Assembly: GCF_007474605.1 (NCBI RefSeq)
Contig: NZ_VHKL01000001.1
Span: 310,001-374,000, forward strand
Source: Rhodoligotrophos appendicifer
GTDB lineage: Bacteria > Pseudomonadota > Alphaproteobacteria > Rhizobiales > Im1
DNA: 64,000 bases
Reading direction: 5' to 3'
Below the pieces are notes generated by a model. That model saw only the letters and a list, made by a program, of their open reading frames with translations, was not told where the DNA came from and made no database searches. Of this stretch, positions 17,815-26,772 are shown in pieces (position 1 is the first letter of the stretch; the number at the start of each line of letters is the position of its first letter). Position numbers and translations under genes: made by a program.

Positions 17815-19101
17815 ATGGCCCCTTTCATCATCCTCTCACTCTTTGCAGCGCTTGCCATCGGCATGCCCGTCGGCATCGCTCTGGCCACCATCGGCATGGG
17901 CGGAATCGCGCTCTCAGTCGGACCAGGCGCGATGATGGGAATCATCGAGACGATCCCACTCTCGGTCACGCACTCTTACGAGCTGATCACGATTCCGATG
18001 TTCATCCTGATGGCCGAGCTGATCGTCGTCAGCGGCGTTGCGGAACGGCTGTTCGAAGCCGTCTCCATTTGGGTTGGTCGCATCCGCGGCGGGTTGGCGG
18101 TCGCCACCGCCTTGGCTGGCGCGGGCTTCGGCGCGATCTCCGGCTCGAGCACGGCCGCCGCTGCAGCTTTGTCCTCAACCTCCATACCGGCGATGATGCG
18201 GGCGGGCTACGACCCGAAATTCAGCTGCGGCGTGGTCGCCGTCTCCGGCACCCTCGCCATGCTCATCCCGCCGAGCCTCGCTCTCGTCCTTTACGGCATC
18301 ATCGCTGAAGTCAGCATCGCCCGCCTGCTCATTGCAGGCATCATCCCGGGCATCATCGTGACGCTGGCCATCATCTTGACCGTCCAGTTTCTGCTGTGGC
18401 GGGATCCCAGCCTGGCTCCGGCCTCCAACCCGCGGAGAATGGCGGACAAGATCCGAGCCATGGCCGAGATCTGGCCCATGCTCCTCCTGCTCTTCATGGT
18501 TACCGGCGTCATCTATCTCGGAATTGCGACCCCCACCGAGGCCTCTGGCCTGGGAGCGGCCGGCGCCCTCCTCATCACGGTGATGAAAGGCAAGCTGAAC
18601 TGGTCCACCTTCTCCGACGCGATGTCGCGGACGCTGCGCGCCAGCTGCATGATTCTGCTGATCGTTGTTGGCGCGAAGATCTTCGGCGTCGTCCTGACCC
18701 TCACTCAGATCACTCAAACATTCGTGGCCACTGTCTCCGGCTGGGACACCTCGCCCTATGTTGTCCTCAGCATGATCATCTTGGTCTATCTGATCATGGG
18801 CTGCTTCATGGATCAGGTGGCGACGCTTATCCTGACCGTGCCGATCACCGTGCCGGTGATCTTGGCCCTGGGCTTCGATCCAGTGTGGTTTGGCGTCATC
18901 GTCGTCGTCACCGCCGAGATCGGTATGATCACGCCACCCCTCGGCCTCAATGCCTTTATCGTTTCGCGGTACGCCAAGCGGCCGCTGGGCGAGGTTTTCT
19001 CAGGCCTTTGGCCTCACATCATCGCCCACCTGATCGTCATTGCCGTGCTCGTCATCTTCCCCCAGCTGGTCATGTGGCTGCCTAACACGACCGCCAATTG
19101 A
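17815..19101 (+). CDS. TRAP transporter large permease (DctM type)
   Basis: 428 aa, the normal length for DctM. About twelve hydrophobic segments are seen, with SGSSTAAAAALSSTSIPAM near residue 105 and YLIMGCFMDQVATLILTVP near residue 325, both conserved in TRAP-T large subunits. It forms the transport channel with the preceding DctQ and receives substrate from the DctP encoded next. It starts 18 bases after the DctQ stop. Confidence 0.92.
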   Translation: MAPFIILSLFAALAIGMPVGIALATIGMGGIALSVGPGAMMGIIETIPLSVTHSYELITIPMFILMAELIVVSGVAERLFEAVSIWVGRIRGGLAVATALAGAGFGAISGSSTAAAAALSSTSIPAMMRAGYDPKFSCGVVAVSGTLAMLIPPSLALVLYGIIAEVSIARLLIAGIIPGIIVTLAIILTVQFLLWRDPSLAPASNPRRMADKIRAMAEIWPMLLLLFMVTGVIYLGIATPTEASGLGAAGALLITVMKGKLNWSTFSDAMSRTLRASCMILLIVVGAKIFGVVLTLTQITQTFVATVSGWDTSPYVVLSMIILVYLIMGCFMDQVATLILTVPITVPVILALGFDPVWFGVIVVVTAEIGMITPPLGLNAFIVSRYAKRPLGEVFSGLWPHIIAHLIVIAVLVIFPQLVMWLPNTTAN

Positions 19102-19149
19102 GCGGTCTCAACTCACGAAACAACGAACAAAATATACAGGAGGAAATTG

Positions 19150-20196
19150 ATGAACATAAAAGCTCTTGCCCTAACATTACCCCTCATGCTCCCCGTCGGC
19201 ATGGCCTCGGCCCAGGAGATGACCCTGAGATTGGCAGACTCCCTGCCAGCCAGCCATGTCATCACCCGGGCGGTTGGAAAGCCCTTCATGGACCGGGTGA
19301 CCGAGCTCACCAATGGCCAGGTTAAGTTCGAGCACTACCCCGCTGAGCAGTTGGGCAAGGCGCGCGATATTTTGAGCGCCGTGCAGACCGGACTCACCGA
19401 CATCGGCTATGTCATCCCGAGTTACGTCTCGGAGAAAATGCCTCTCAGCGCGGTTGCCGAGCTTCCAGGGGGTTATCCGAATGCCTGTGCCGGCTCGGCC
19501 GCCCTCAACGCCCTGACCAAGGAGGGCGGACTGCTCGACCAACGCGAATTCGCACCCAATAAGATCAAGGTGCTCGCCGCCGTCGTGCTGCCGCCCTATC
19601 AAGCGGCGTTCTCAGGCCGCGCGCCCGTAAAGACGCTCGCCGATGTGAAAGGGCTGAAGATCCGGTCGAATCCCGGCCCGATGGAGCTCAGCATCAAAGC
19701 CCTTGGCGGTGTTCCCGTGCGGATGACCCCGCCAGAAATCTTCGATTCTCTGTCGAAAGGCACCATCGACGGACTGTTGCTGCCCTATGCCAGCATCAAG
19801 TCCTACGGCCTTGATCAGGACGTCAAGACCGTCACACAAGGCGCGAATTTCGGGTCCGTCACCATCACCTATTCCATATCCGACAAGAAATGGAAGTCGC
19901 TGCCGGAGAATGTGCAGAAAGCCATGCTCCAGGCCGGGGAAGAGGTGTCAAAGAGCGGCTGTGCAATGTTCGATGAAGAAGAGGCGCGCCTCGCCGGCGA
20001 GTTCAAGGAGAAGGGCATGGTCCTTCTAGACTTTAACGCGATGGAGGGAGACGAACTGTCGGCGACTTTCGCGAAGCTCGGCGACGAATGGGCCGAGATC
20101 CTGGAGAAGCGCCGCATTCCCGCAAAGGAAGTCCTGGACGAGTTCCGTGAGCAGGTTGCGATCGCGGTCAAGGAAGAAGGCGGGAAAGCGGACTGA
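19150..20196 (+). CDS. TRAP transporter substrate-binding protein (DctP type)
   Basis: 348-aa periplasmic protein. The signal peptide ends near ASAQE. The conserved core includes KGLKIRSNPGPMELSIKALGG, in which the Arg usually contacts the substrate carboxylate. The ATG at 19150 has AGGAGG six bases upstream; an in-frame TTG at 19147 is not preferred. The substrate is probably a carboxylate. A strong hairpin lies 16 bases after the stop, followed by a 298-base gap before the Rieske gene. Confidence 0.9.
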   Translation: MNIKALALTLPLMLPVGMASAQEMTLRLADSLPASHVITRAVGKPFMDRVTELTNGQVKFEHYPAEQLGKARDILSAVQTGLTDIGYVIPSYVSEKMPLSAVAELPGGYPNACAGSAALNALTKEGGLLDQREFAPNKIKVLAAVVLPPYQAAFSGRAPVKTLADVKGLKIRSNPGPMELSIKALGGVPVRMTPPEIFDSLSKGTIDGLLLPYASIKSYGLDQDVKTVTQGANFGSVTITYSISDKKWKSLPENVQKAMLQAGEEVSKSGCAMFDEEEARLAGEFKEKGMVLLDFNAMEGDELSATFAKLGDEWAEILEKRRIPAKEVLDEFREQVAIAVKEEGGKAD

Positions 20197-20211
20197 ACGT
20201 TCGTGGATCGC

Positions 20212-20241
20212 ACCGCGGGTCAGCCGGAGGCGGCCCGCGGT
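20212..20241 (+). terminator. Stem-loop after the DctP gene
   Basis: ACCGCGGGTC (20212-20221) pairs with GGCCCGCGGT (20232-20241) over ten positions with one G-T pair, loop of ten, then TTTGAG. It is either a weak intrinsic terminator or an mRNA-stabilising hairpin separating transporter genes from the enzyme genes. Confidence 0.65.
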
Positions 20242-20309
20242 TTGAGACGACCAACACCTGTCTTGAACGTGTGCGCTCCAAGCCGCTTTGCTGGGGCCGA
20301 CATAGGCTG

Positions 20310-20361
20310 AGAGTACGTTGACGAGAGGTCACCATCGCCTGTCCGATCCTCGACGTACTCT
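20310..20361 (+). repeat. Long-range inverted repeat in the leader of the Rieske gene
   Basis: AGAGTACGT (20310-20318) and ACGTACTCT (20353-20361) are perfect complements separated by 34 bases, and pairing can extend inward by about three positions. It lies in the 298-base region 20197-20494, which otherwise shows no gene. It could form a leader RNA structure or be an operator pair. Confidence 0.4.
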
Positions 20362-20494
20362 TGAGTCGTGCGCTGACCGCGGAGCCAGGCACTCGCTGAA
20401 TTTTGCTCATCAACCGTTTCAGAAATCATCGTTGGCTTAGCCCCGCTGTGACCGCCCATTAATGGAGCGACAGCCGGTCCGAGCGGAGTTCCCC

Positions 20495-20860
20495 ATGCCG
20501 GAAATTTACGTAACGCGTTCCGACGAGCTTCCCGAAGGGGGGCGAACCTTCATACGCAGCAATGGCCACGAAATCGGCGTGATCCGGGCCAATGGCGAGC
20601 TGCATGCTTTCCTGAACATCTGCCCCCATCAGGGCGGGCCGGTGTGCTCCGGCCTCATGGTCCATAAGGTCGAGGAGATCATCGCACCCGACAAGACCTA
20701 TCAGGGCATGCGCTTCAACGAGGACGAGCTTCATCTTGTCTGTCCCTGGCACGGCTGGGAATTCGACATCCAGACGGGCCGCTGTGCGGGCGACGGCAAG
20801 CACGCCCTGCGCCGCTTCAAGACGATCGAACGCGATGAGGGCATCTATGTCGTCCTTTGA
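20495..20860 (+). CDS. Rieske [2Fe-2S] domain protein
   Basis: 121-aa ferredoxin-like electron carrier. Rieske ligands are present as CPH (in NICPHQGGP) and CPWH (in VCPWHGWEFD). The spacing between the two motifs is about 37 residues, much longer than the usual 15-17, because of an inserted segment. The ATG at 20495 has GGAG six bases upstream. No oxygenase large subunit is nearby, so its redox partner is unknown. The next gene overlaps it by 14 bases, and the amidohydrolase follows, suggesting a three-gene functional unit. Confidence 0.83.
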   Translation: MPEIYVTRSDELPEGGRTFIRSNGHEIGVIRANGELHAFLNICPHQGGPVCSGLMVHKVEEIIAPDKTYQGMRFNEDELHLVCPWHGWEFDIQTGRCAGDGKHALRRFKTIERDEGIYVVL

Positions 20861-21182
20861 CAATCTTGCCCGGGCCTCTGAGCCGGTCGACGAGACGACG
20901 GCAACCGCGGCGGAGATGAATGCCCTGGTCGCCCGGCTGCGTAGTCTGGTCGAGCGACAGGGCCCACTGGACCTTCCCGAAGACGCCTTGCGGGAATTGA
21001 TGTGGACGCTGGTCGAAATCCATGGCGCCAAGTTCGATGCCGGTCAGCGGATCGACTGCGGACGCGCGCCCGAAGCCGTCAGCGCGACGGCGGTCCTGGT
21101 CACGGCCTCTGCCATGCTCAAGGCGTCCAACCTCGAAATCTTCGAGCTCGGCATGTGGCAATCCTGGTCGGGGACTCGATAG
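20847..21182 (+). CDS. Hypothetical protein (111 aa)
   Basis: Not recognised. The ATG at 20847 lies inside the last codons of the Rieske gene, so translation is probably coupled. The product is mostly helical in appearance, acidic in its first half, with LPEDALRELMWTLVEIHG in the centre and FELGMWQSW at the end, and no signal peptide. It lies 15 bases before the amidohydrolase start. Its place between a Rieske protein and an amidohydrolase suggests a small accessory subunit. Confidence 0.65.
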   Translation: MSSFDNLARASEPVDETTATAAEMNALVARLRSLVERQGPLDLPEDALRELMWTLVEIHGAKFDAGQRIDCGRAPEAVSATAVLVTASAMLKASNLEIFELGMWQSWSGTR

Positions 21183-21197
21183 CTTAAGGACAGAAAG

Positions 21198-22472
21198 ATG
21201 CTTTTCCGCTCAAGCACTCCAAACTTCGACATGAATATCGAAGGGTTTCACACCGGCGAACATCTTGCCAATGCGCGAGTCCAGGCAGATGCGCGCAAGC
21301 TGGACGACGTGCTGATCATCGATGTCGATTGCCACCATTACGAGACCGACAACTTCGCGGAGATCCTCGAATACATTGAGGATCCGGTCCTCAAGCAAAT
21401 TGCGCTCAACACTTTTGCCTATAAGGGCCCGAGCGCGGTTTTGATGGACCAGCCGGGTTATCAGGATGTCGGCGGGAGGGTGACGCGCTATCTGGAGCGC
21501 AAGGGCGAGAAGATTCCCCTCACCGACCGTCCCCGTGAGGTCGAGCAGACCCTGCGCTGGATGAATGCCCTGAGTGTCGACTATGCCTGTCTGTTCCCGA
21601 CGCCCATGCTGTTTCTGGGTCTTCACCCGCAAGCCGAGGTCGAAGTCGGCATGGCGAGGGCTTATAACCGCTGGATCACCGACAATATCCTGCCGTCAAA
21701 CTCGCGCCTGCGCTCCATGCTCTACCTCCCGTTCAACGACCCTGAGGCCACTTATCAGATGGTCAAGGAATATGGCGGTAAGCCCGGCGTTATCGGCTTC
21801 ATGGTCGTCTCCACGCGCTACAAGCCCGTTTATGACAATGCCTATATGAAGACCTATGCGTTGCTGGAGGAAATGGGGCTGCCTCTCTCCTTCCATGCCT
21901 CCTACCATTGGAACGACCAACTGGTCTCGCTGACCAACCGCTTCATCACCGCTCATGCCGTCGGGTTCACCTTTTTCAACGCGGTCCATTGCGCAAACTG
22001 GATCGTGAATGGCCTGCCGGAACGGTTTCCGAAGCTGAAGGTGATCTGGATCGAATCGGGCTTGGCCTGGATCCCCTGGCTGATGCAGCGCCTCGACAAC
22101 GATTATCGGATGCGCACTTCCGAGGCGCCCGCGCTGAAAAAGCTGCCGAGCGAATACATGCGCGACATGTATTACACCACGCAGCCCATGGAGATGGTCA
22201 ACAACCGGGAGGCCCTGGAACTGACCTTCAAGATGATCAATGCTGATACGCAGTTGCTCTATTCATCGGACTATCCCCATTGGGACATGGATCTTCCGAG
22301 CACGATCTGGGACCTGCCGTTCCTGACCGAGAAATCGAAGCGCAACATCCTGGGCCTGAACGCAAAGCGCATCTTCAACCTCGATGTGAGCGATCGCTTC
22401 CCGGATCACACGGAGCAAGGCTCGCCGGCCTTGGTCGATACCTTCACCCAGGAGGTCGTTCCAGCCGACTGA
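21198..22472 (+). CDS. Amidohydrolase family protein (amidohydro_2, PF04909 type)
   Basis: 424-aa TIM-barrel metallohydrolase related to ACMSD-type decarboxylases. Candidate metal-binding motifs are IDVDCHHYE near residue 42, FHASYHWN near residue 233, and YSSDYPHWD near residue 355. It could hydrolyse or decarboxylate an aromatic or cyclic acid imported by the TRAP system upstream. The reaction cannot be chosen from sequence. It ends 12 bases from the convergent LysR stop. Confidence 0.83.
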   Translation: MLFRSSTPNFDMNIEGFHTGEHLANARVQADARKLDDVLIIDVDCHHYETDNFAEILEYIEDPVLKQIALNTFAYKGPSAVLMDQPGYQDVGGRVTRYLERKGEKIPLTDRPREVEQTLRWMNALSVDYACLFPTPMLFLGLHPQAEVEVGMARAYNRWITDNILPSNSRLRSMLYLPFNDPEATYQMVKEYGGKPGVIGFMVVSTRYKPVYDNAYMKTYALLEEMGLPLSFHASYHWNDQLVSLTNRFITAHAVGFTFFNAVHCANWIVNGLPERFPKLKVIWIESGLAWIPWLMQRLDNDYRMRTSEAPALKKLPSEYMRDMYYTTQPMEMVNNREALELTFKMINADTQLLYSSDYPHWDMDLPSTIWDLPFLTEKSKRNILGLNAKRIFNLDVSDRFPDHTEQGSPALVDTFTQEVVPAD

Positions 22473-22484
22473 TGCCTCGCGGTT

Positions 22485-23408
22485 CTACGCCTCGGCCCCC
22501 TGCAGTGCAGGGGTCACCTCCAGGCGCTCCAGCAACCACTCCCTGAACAGCTCGACCTTGCGCGACTTGTTGCTGTGGGCGGGTGTCACGAGGTGATAGC
22601 CGAAGGCGGACTGCGCGCGCACGGAGAACGGCTCCACGAGCCGGCCGCTGGCCAGATCTGGTCCGACGACGCCCGAGCGCCCGAGGATGATGCCCAGGCC
22701 ATCGATCGCAGCATGGAGCGAGGTGATCAGGTAGTCGCAGGCGATCTCCGAACTGAACTGAAGATCCGGAGCACCCGCGGCCTCCAGCCAAAACGGCCAT
22801 TCGTCGCGCAGGATCATCGATGCCGTCCGGATGATGGTATGCCCCGCCAGATCCGCAGGTTTATTGAGCTTCGGACCATTGGCGAGCACTCGCGGACTGC
22901 AGACCGGGAACACGTCCTCAGTACCGAGCTTGTCGGCCGTCACGCCGGCCCATTCTCCCGCCCCATGCCAGATCGCCACGTCGAACTCGTGATGCAGCGT
23001 GTTCTCGAAGAGCTGAATGGTTCTGAGCCGTAGCGCGATGGACGGATAACGCTGCCGGAAATCATGCAGTTGAGGCAGCAGCCGCTTGATCGCAAAGGTG
23101 CCCAGGCACTGTACGGTGAGCAGATTCTCCTCGTTCTGGTCCGCCGCGCGATCCGTGGCCGAGGCAATTTCAACGATCGCCGTCCGCACCGATCGCAGAT
23201 AGGTCTCGGCTCCCGGCGTCAGCGCGATCGCATTGTTGTTGCGCACGAAGAGACGGGCTCCAAGCGTCTCTTCCAGATTCTTGATCTGGTGGCTGATGGC
23301 GGTAGGGGTGAGGTTCAACTCGACTGCCGCGCGCGTGAAGCTGAGATGGCGGGCGGCAGCTTCGAACGCCCTGAGGCTCATCATCGACGGCAAACGTGTA
23401 CGCATCAC
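22485..23408 (-). CDS. LysR family transcriptional regulator (GcvA-like)
   Basis: 307 aa. The N-terminus PSMMSLRAFEAAARHLSFTRAA with LTPTAISHQIKNLE is the helix-turn-helix of the GcvA/AmpR branch; the remainder is a periplasmic-binding-like sensor domain. It is convergent with the amidohydrolase gene and is the nearest candidate regulator of the TRAP/Rieske/amidohydrolase genes. Confidence 0.9.
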   Translation of the reverse strand: MMRTRLPSMMSLRAFEAAARHLSFTRAAVELNLTPTAISHQIKNLEETLGARLFVRNNNAIALTPGAETYLRSVRTAIVEIASATDRAADQNEENLLTVQCLGTFAIKRLLPQLHDFRQRYPSIALRLRTIQLFENTLHHEFDVAIWHGAGEWAGVTADKLGTEDVFPVCSPRVLANGPKLNKPADLAGHTIIRTASMILRDEWPFWLEAAGAPDLQFSSEIACDYLITSLHAAIDGLGIILGRSGVVGPDLASGRLVEPFSVRAQSAFGYHLVTPAHSNKSRKVELFREWLLERLEVTPALQGAEA

Positions 23409-23601
23409 GGATCGGCTGACCTTCCCCAGATTGGAACCATTTTAGTCAGTGAGACGCGTCAAATGCCCGTTGGTCAAGTCGCTTTGGCTTGATCGGCATA
23501 GACAGTCTCATAGGGCGTCCGTCATCGGGGGACCTGCATCCAGGGTAAAGTCATTCGCCTACCTGCTGTGGTACGATCTGGATCGAGCAGTTTCTGGCAA
23601 T

Positions 23602-23865
23602 CTAAGGCTTATGCTCGCTGATCGGACGTCTGGCGCCTTCCCCATGGATCATCGTCAACCACGGGGATGCGTGGAAGGCGGTCATCAGCAGATACATGAT
23701 GACCATTCCATGTGCCATCGACGCCTCCTCGATGGAACAGATCACCTGGGAAGAGCCACTGGGCAGCATCGCCGTGAGCAGGGCCATGACGGCGAAGGTC
23801 GGCGAAGCGGCGAGACCCAAGGCCTTCGCGGCACTGAGACGATTGGCCTTCCACCGGCGGGTCAT
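23602..23865 (-). CDS. Small inner-membrane protein (87 aa)
   Basis: Two hydrophobic segments (about residues 15-35 and 48-68) follow a basic start MTRRWKANRLSAAK. Its ATG overlaps the stop of the DUF899 gene (ATGA), so the two are translationally coupled. Similar short proteins accompany DUF899 genes as far as I recall. Function unknown. Confidence 0.65.
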   Translation of the reverse strand: MTRRWKANRLSAAKALGLAASPTFAVMALLTAMLPSGSSQVICSIEEASMAHGMVIMYLLMTAFHASPWLTMIHGEGARRPISEHKP

Positions 23866-24692
23866 CCCTCCTCCGCGCTGCAGGACCCGCAGGAGTTAAT
23901 GGTCGAAGGCTCACCTTTCTGAGCGCGGAATGCGGCCTCTCCAACGTCCGACACCTCCACCCATTTTTGGTCGGGCTCAGCATCTGGAACATAGCGATCG
24001 TGCCAGTTCCACCACTTGTAGGCCGGTGTCTGAGGATAGCCTGCGGGGGAATCCTCCCATGCCTCCTGCCGGCCCAATGGCGTGATGTCGAGGTAATTCC
24101 AGGTGCCACCCATCTGCTCATCCCCGCGATTGTTGATGAAATAGGTGCGGAAGACGCGTGCGCCCTCCCGGAAGAACACGTTCGTCCCATGCCATTCGCC
24201 GACCCCGAAATCAGCATCGAAGCTGTCCGTGATGGTGAACCACGGCATCTCCCAGCGCATGCGCGCTTTCAACAGGGTGATGTCGGCCTGTGGAGCACGC
24301 GAGACGAAAACCAGTGTCGTGTCGCGGGCGTTCAAATGAGCAAGATGTGCAACCTGGTCGGCCACCATGGAGCAGCCGCGGCAAGCATGATCGGGCCAGC
24401 CGAACACCCCGGGCTCGAAGAACGCGCGATAGACGATAAGCTGGCGTCGGCCGGCGAAGAGATCGAGCAAGCTGACCTTTCCCGTCGGCCCCTCGAACAC
24501 ATACTCCTTATCCACCGCCATCCAAGGCATCCGCCGACGCTCCGCGGCCAGTGCGTCTCGTGCCAGTGTGTGGGCCTTTTCCTTTGTCAGCAGCGCCCTC
24601 CAGGCCTCCTCCCAGGATTGCGCAGCGACGACCGGTGGTCTCCACGGAGCAAGACGTCCGTCATCTCGTTCGCTTTCGGCTGTTATGGTCAT
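23862..24692 (-). CDS. DUF899 thioredoxin-like protein
   Basis: 276-aa cytoplasmic protein of the DUF899 family, a thioredoxin/peroxiredoxin-like fold. Characteristic stretches are KEKAHTLARDALAAERRRMP near residue 38, HACRGCSM with two cysteines near residue 103, and VFVSRAPQADI. The C-terminus CGSCSAEEG adds another cysteine pair. Biochemical role unproven. It is the first gene of a two-gene leftward unit, divergent from the HTH regulator. Confidence 0.85.
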   Translation of the reverse strand: MTITAESERDDGRLAPWRPPVVAAQSWEEAWRALLTKEKAHTLARDALAAERRRMPWMAVDKEYVFEGPTGKVSLLDLFAGRRQLIVYRAFFEPGVFGWPDHACRGCSMVADQVAHLAHLNARDTTLVFVSRAPQADITLLKARMRWEMPWFTITDSFDADFGVGEWHGTNVFFREGARVFRTYFINNRGDEQMGGTWNYLDITPLGRQEAWEDSPAGYPQTPAYKWWNWHDRYVPDAEPDQKWVEVSDVGEAAFRAQKGEPSTINSCGSCSAEEG

Positions 24693-24832
24693 GACGCTCG
24701 AAACCTCCTAACCTGTGCTGATCCGCTTTCTCCGAACCGATCCACACCGGCGGTTCGGAGGTCATTTCGGTCACGAGGTCTTTCTGGCACCCAAACTCGA
24801 CTGGTGAGAGTGACAAGTGTGACGGGATTCCC

Positions 24833-26053
24833 ATGGACTCGATGATCACGGCTGCGGGACGCGCCCTGGCAGCCGGCGATCCCATTGGCGCTTTGAAGCG
24901 AGTTGCTTTGCGCGATGATCCCTTTGCCCTTGCGCTCCGTGGCATCGCCATGGCGCAACTCGGTGAACTCGCACGCGCCAAATCCCTCCTGCGGGAGGCG
25001 GCGCGCGATTTTGGTCCGGAACAAGCTGTGCCCCGTGCCCGCTGCATCATCGCCGAGGCAGAGATCGCCCTCGCCTCGCGAGACCTGAGCTGGCCGCCAA
25101 AGGCACTGCTAGCCGCACGGAGGACGCTTGAGGCACATGGCGATCACGTCAACGTCGCCCACGCCCGCACCCTCCACAGCAGGCGTCTGCTGCTGATCGG
25201 ACGCCTGGACGAGGCCGAGCAGTCCCTCGCCGATTTCGATGCAACACCGCTTCCACCGGCCTTGCGGGCAGCTCATGAGCTGGTCGTCGCCGGCATAGCG
25301 ATGCGGCGCCTCCGGACAAAGACGGCGCGTGGGGCTCTCGCACGAGCTGAAAAAGCTGCCCGGCAAGCTGACATCACTGCGCTGATGACAGCGGTTCAGA
25401 GGGCGGCGCGCACGCTGGACACTCCTGCGGCGCGAATGATTGCGGGGGGCAAGGACAGGCTCATTTCGCTCGCTGAGGTTGAAGCATTGCTGGCCTCGGA
25501 GATGCTTGTCATAGATGCCTGCCGGCACCTCGTGCGCCAGGCGGGAAGGCACATTTCGCTCGCGACGCGTCCGGTCTTGTTCGCGCTTGCCCGCGCTCTC
25601 GGTGAGGCTTGGCCAAACGATGTATCGAGAAGCAGGCTCTTGGCTCTCGCCTTCAAAGCAAAGCATACCGACGAGTCTCATCGGGCGCGCCTGCGGGTCG
25701 ACATCGGGCGGTTGCGCACGGAACTTCAAGACATGGCAGATGTCCGAGCCACGACGAAAGGCTTTGCCCTGGTCCCGCACCAGCCCTGTGAGGTCGGCGT
25801 TTTGGCGCCACCCTTCGAGGAGGGGCACGGCTCTTTGCTCGCAATGCTGTCAGATGGCGAGGCGTGGTCCAGCTCGTCCCTCGCGATCGCGCTCGGCACA
25901 AGTCCTCGGACCGTTCAGCGGGCGCTCGGCGAGCTTGCCAGGACCGGCAGGGTCCAATCTTTCGGCCGCGGCCGCGCGCAACGGTGGCTCACTCCGGCTC
26001 CTCCGGGTTTCCCGACAATCTTGTTACTCCCGGGCCCGCTGCCGAGTGACTAG
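24833..26053 (+). CDS. Helix-turn-helix protein with TPR-like N-terminal region
   Basis: 406 aa. The first 200 residues are Ala/Leu/Arg-rich helices resembling tetratricopeptide hairpins. A middle region includes RSRLLALAFKAKHTDESHRARLRVDIGRLR, split by function into a DNA-binding-like segment, and a C-terminal winged helix contains LGTSPRTVQRALGELARTG (about residues 360-380). It is most likely a transcriptional regulator. It is followed nine bases later by the beta-propeller gene and is divergent from DUF899, so it may control either. The start could alternatively be Met4. Confidence 0.65.
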   Translation: MDSMITAAGRALAAGDPIGALKRVALRDDPFALALRGIAMAQLGELARAKSLLREAARDFGPEQAVPRARCIIAEAEIALASRDLSWPPKALLAARRTLEAHGDHVNVAHARTLHSRRLLLIGRLDEAEQSLADFDATPLPPALRAAHELVVAGIAMRRLRTKTARGALARAEKAARQADITALMTAVQRAARTLDTPAARMIAGGKDRLISLAEVEALLASEMLVIDACRHLVRQAGRHISLATRPVLFALARALGEAWPNDVSRSRLLALAFKAKHTDESHRARLRVDIGRLRTELQDMADVRATTKGFALVPHQPCEVGVLAPPFEEGHGSLLAMLSDGEAWSSSSLAIALGTSPRTVQRALGELARTGRVQSFGRGRAQRWLTPAPPGFPTILLLPGPLPSD

Positions 26054-26062
26054 AAGAGGGTC

Positions 26063-26725
26063 ATGAAACGATCTGCAGCTGAAATCCTTCGTGAATACGG
26101 GCCATTCCCAGGCGCCGATCATGTGCATGGTGTCACCTACGATGGTCAGCACGTTTGGTTTGCATCCGGCGACAAACTGAACGCCTTCGACCCTGACGAC
26201 GGGACGCCGCGGGCATCAATCGGCGTCGAGGCTCATGCGGGAACGGCGTTCGATGGTCAGTACCTCTTCCAGATCGCTGAGGATCGGATCCAGAAGATCG
26301 ATCCGAAGACGGGGCACGTGCTGAAGACGATCCCAGCGCCTGGCGGCGGCGGTGACTCAGGGCTCGCGTGGGCGGAGGGCACCCTCTGGGTCGGGCAGTA
26401 TCGTGACCGAAAGATCCACCAAGTCGACCCTCAGACCGGCGAGATTCTTCGCACTATCGACTCCGACCGCTTCGTCACGGGGGTAACCTGGGTCGACGGT
26501 GAACTCTGGCATGCCACCTGGGAAGGTGATGAAAGCGATTTGAGACGAATAGATCCGAAGACGGGCGAAGTGCTGGAAAGTCTCGAAATGCCCGTCGGTG
26601 CAGGAATATCGGGACTTGAAGCTGATTCCGGCGATCGTTTTTTCTGCGGAGGCGGAAATACCGGCAAGGTCAGGACCGTCCGCCGACCCAAGCGTGGCGC
26701 CTCGGCCGTCGAAGGCTCAAAATAG
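26063..26725 (+). CDS. Beta-propeller repeat protein (Vgb/glutamine cyclotransferase-like)
   Basis: 220 aa made of about five repeats of 40 residues with the pattern DGQHVWFASGDKLNAFDP and KIDPKTGHVLKTI. These repeats resemble streptogramin lyase, PQQ-like and glutamine cyclotransferase propellers. There is no signal peptide, so it is probably cytoplasmic. It is translated with the preceding HTH gene. No catalytic residues can be assigned. Confidence 0.65.
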   Translation: MKRSAAEILREYGPFPGADHVHGVTYDGQHVWFASGDKLNAFDPDDGTPRASIGVEAHAGTAFDGQYLFQIAEDRIQKIDPKTGHVLKTIPAPGGGGDSGLAWAEGTLWVGQYRDRKIHQVDPQTGEILRTIDSDRFVTGVTWVDGELWHATWEGDESDLRRIDPKTGEVLESLEMPVGAGISGLEADSGDRFFCGGGNTGKVRTVRRPKRGASAVEGSK

Positions 26726-26772
26726 GCGATCCAGATCGGACTGAGCCGGCGGCTGAGTCCGATCCCCCTGCC

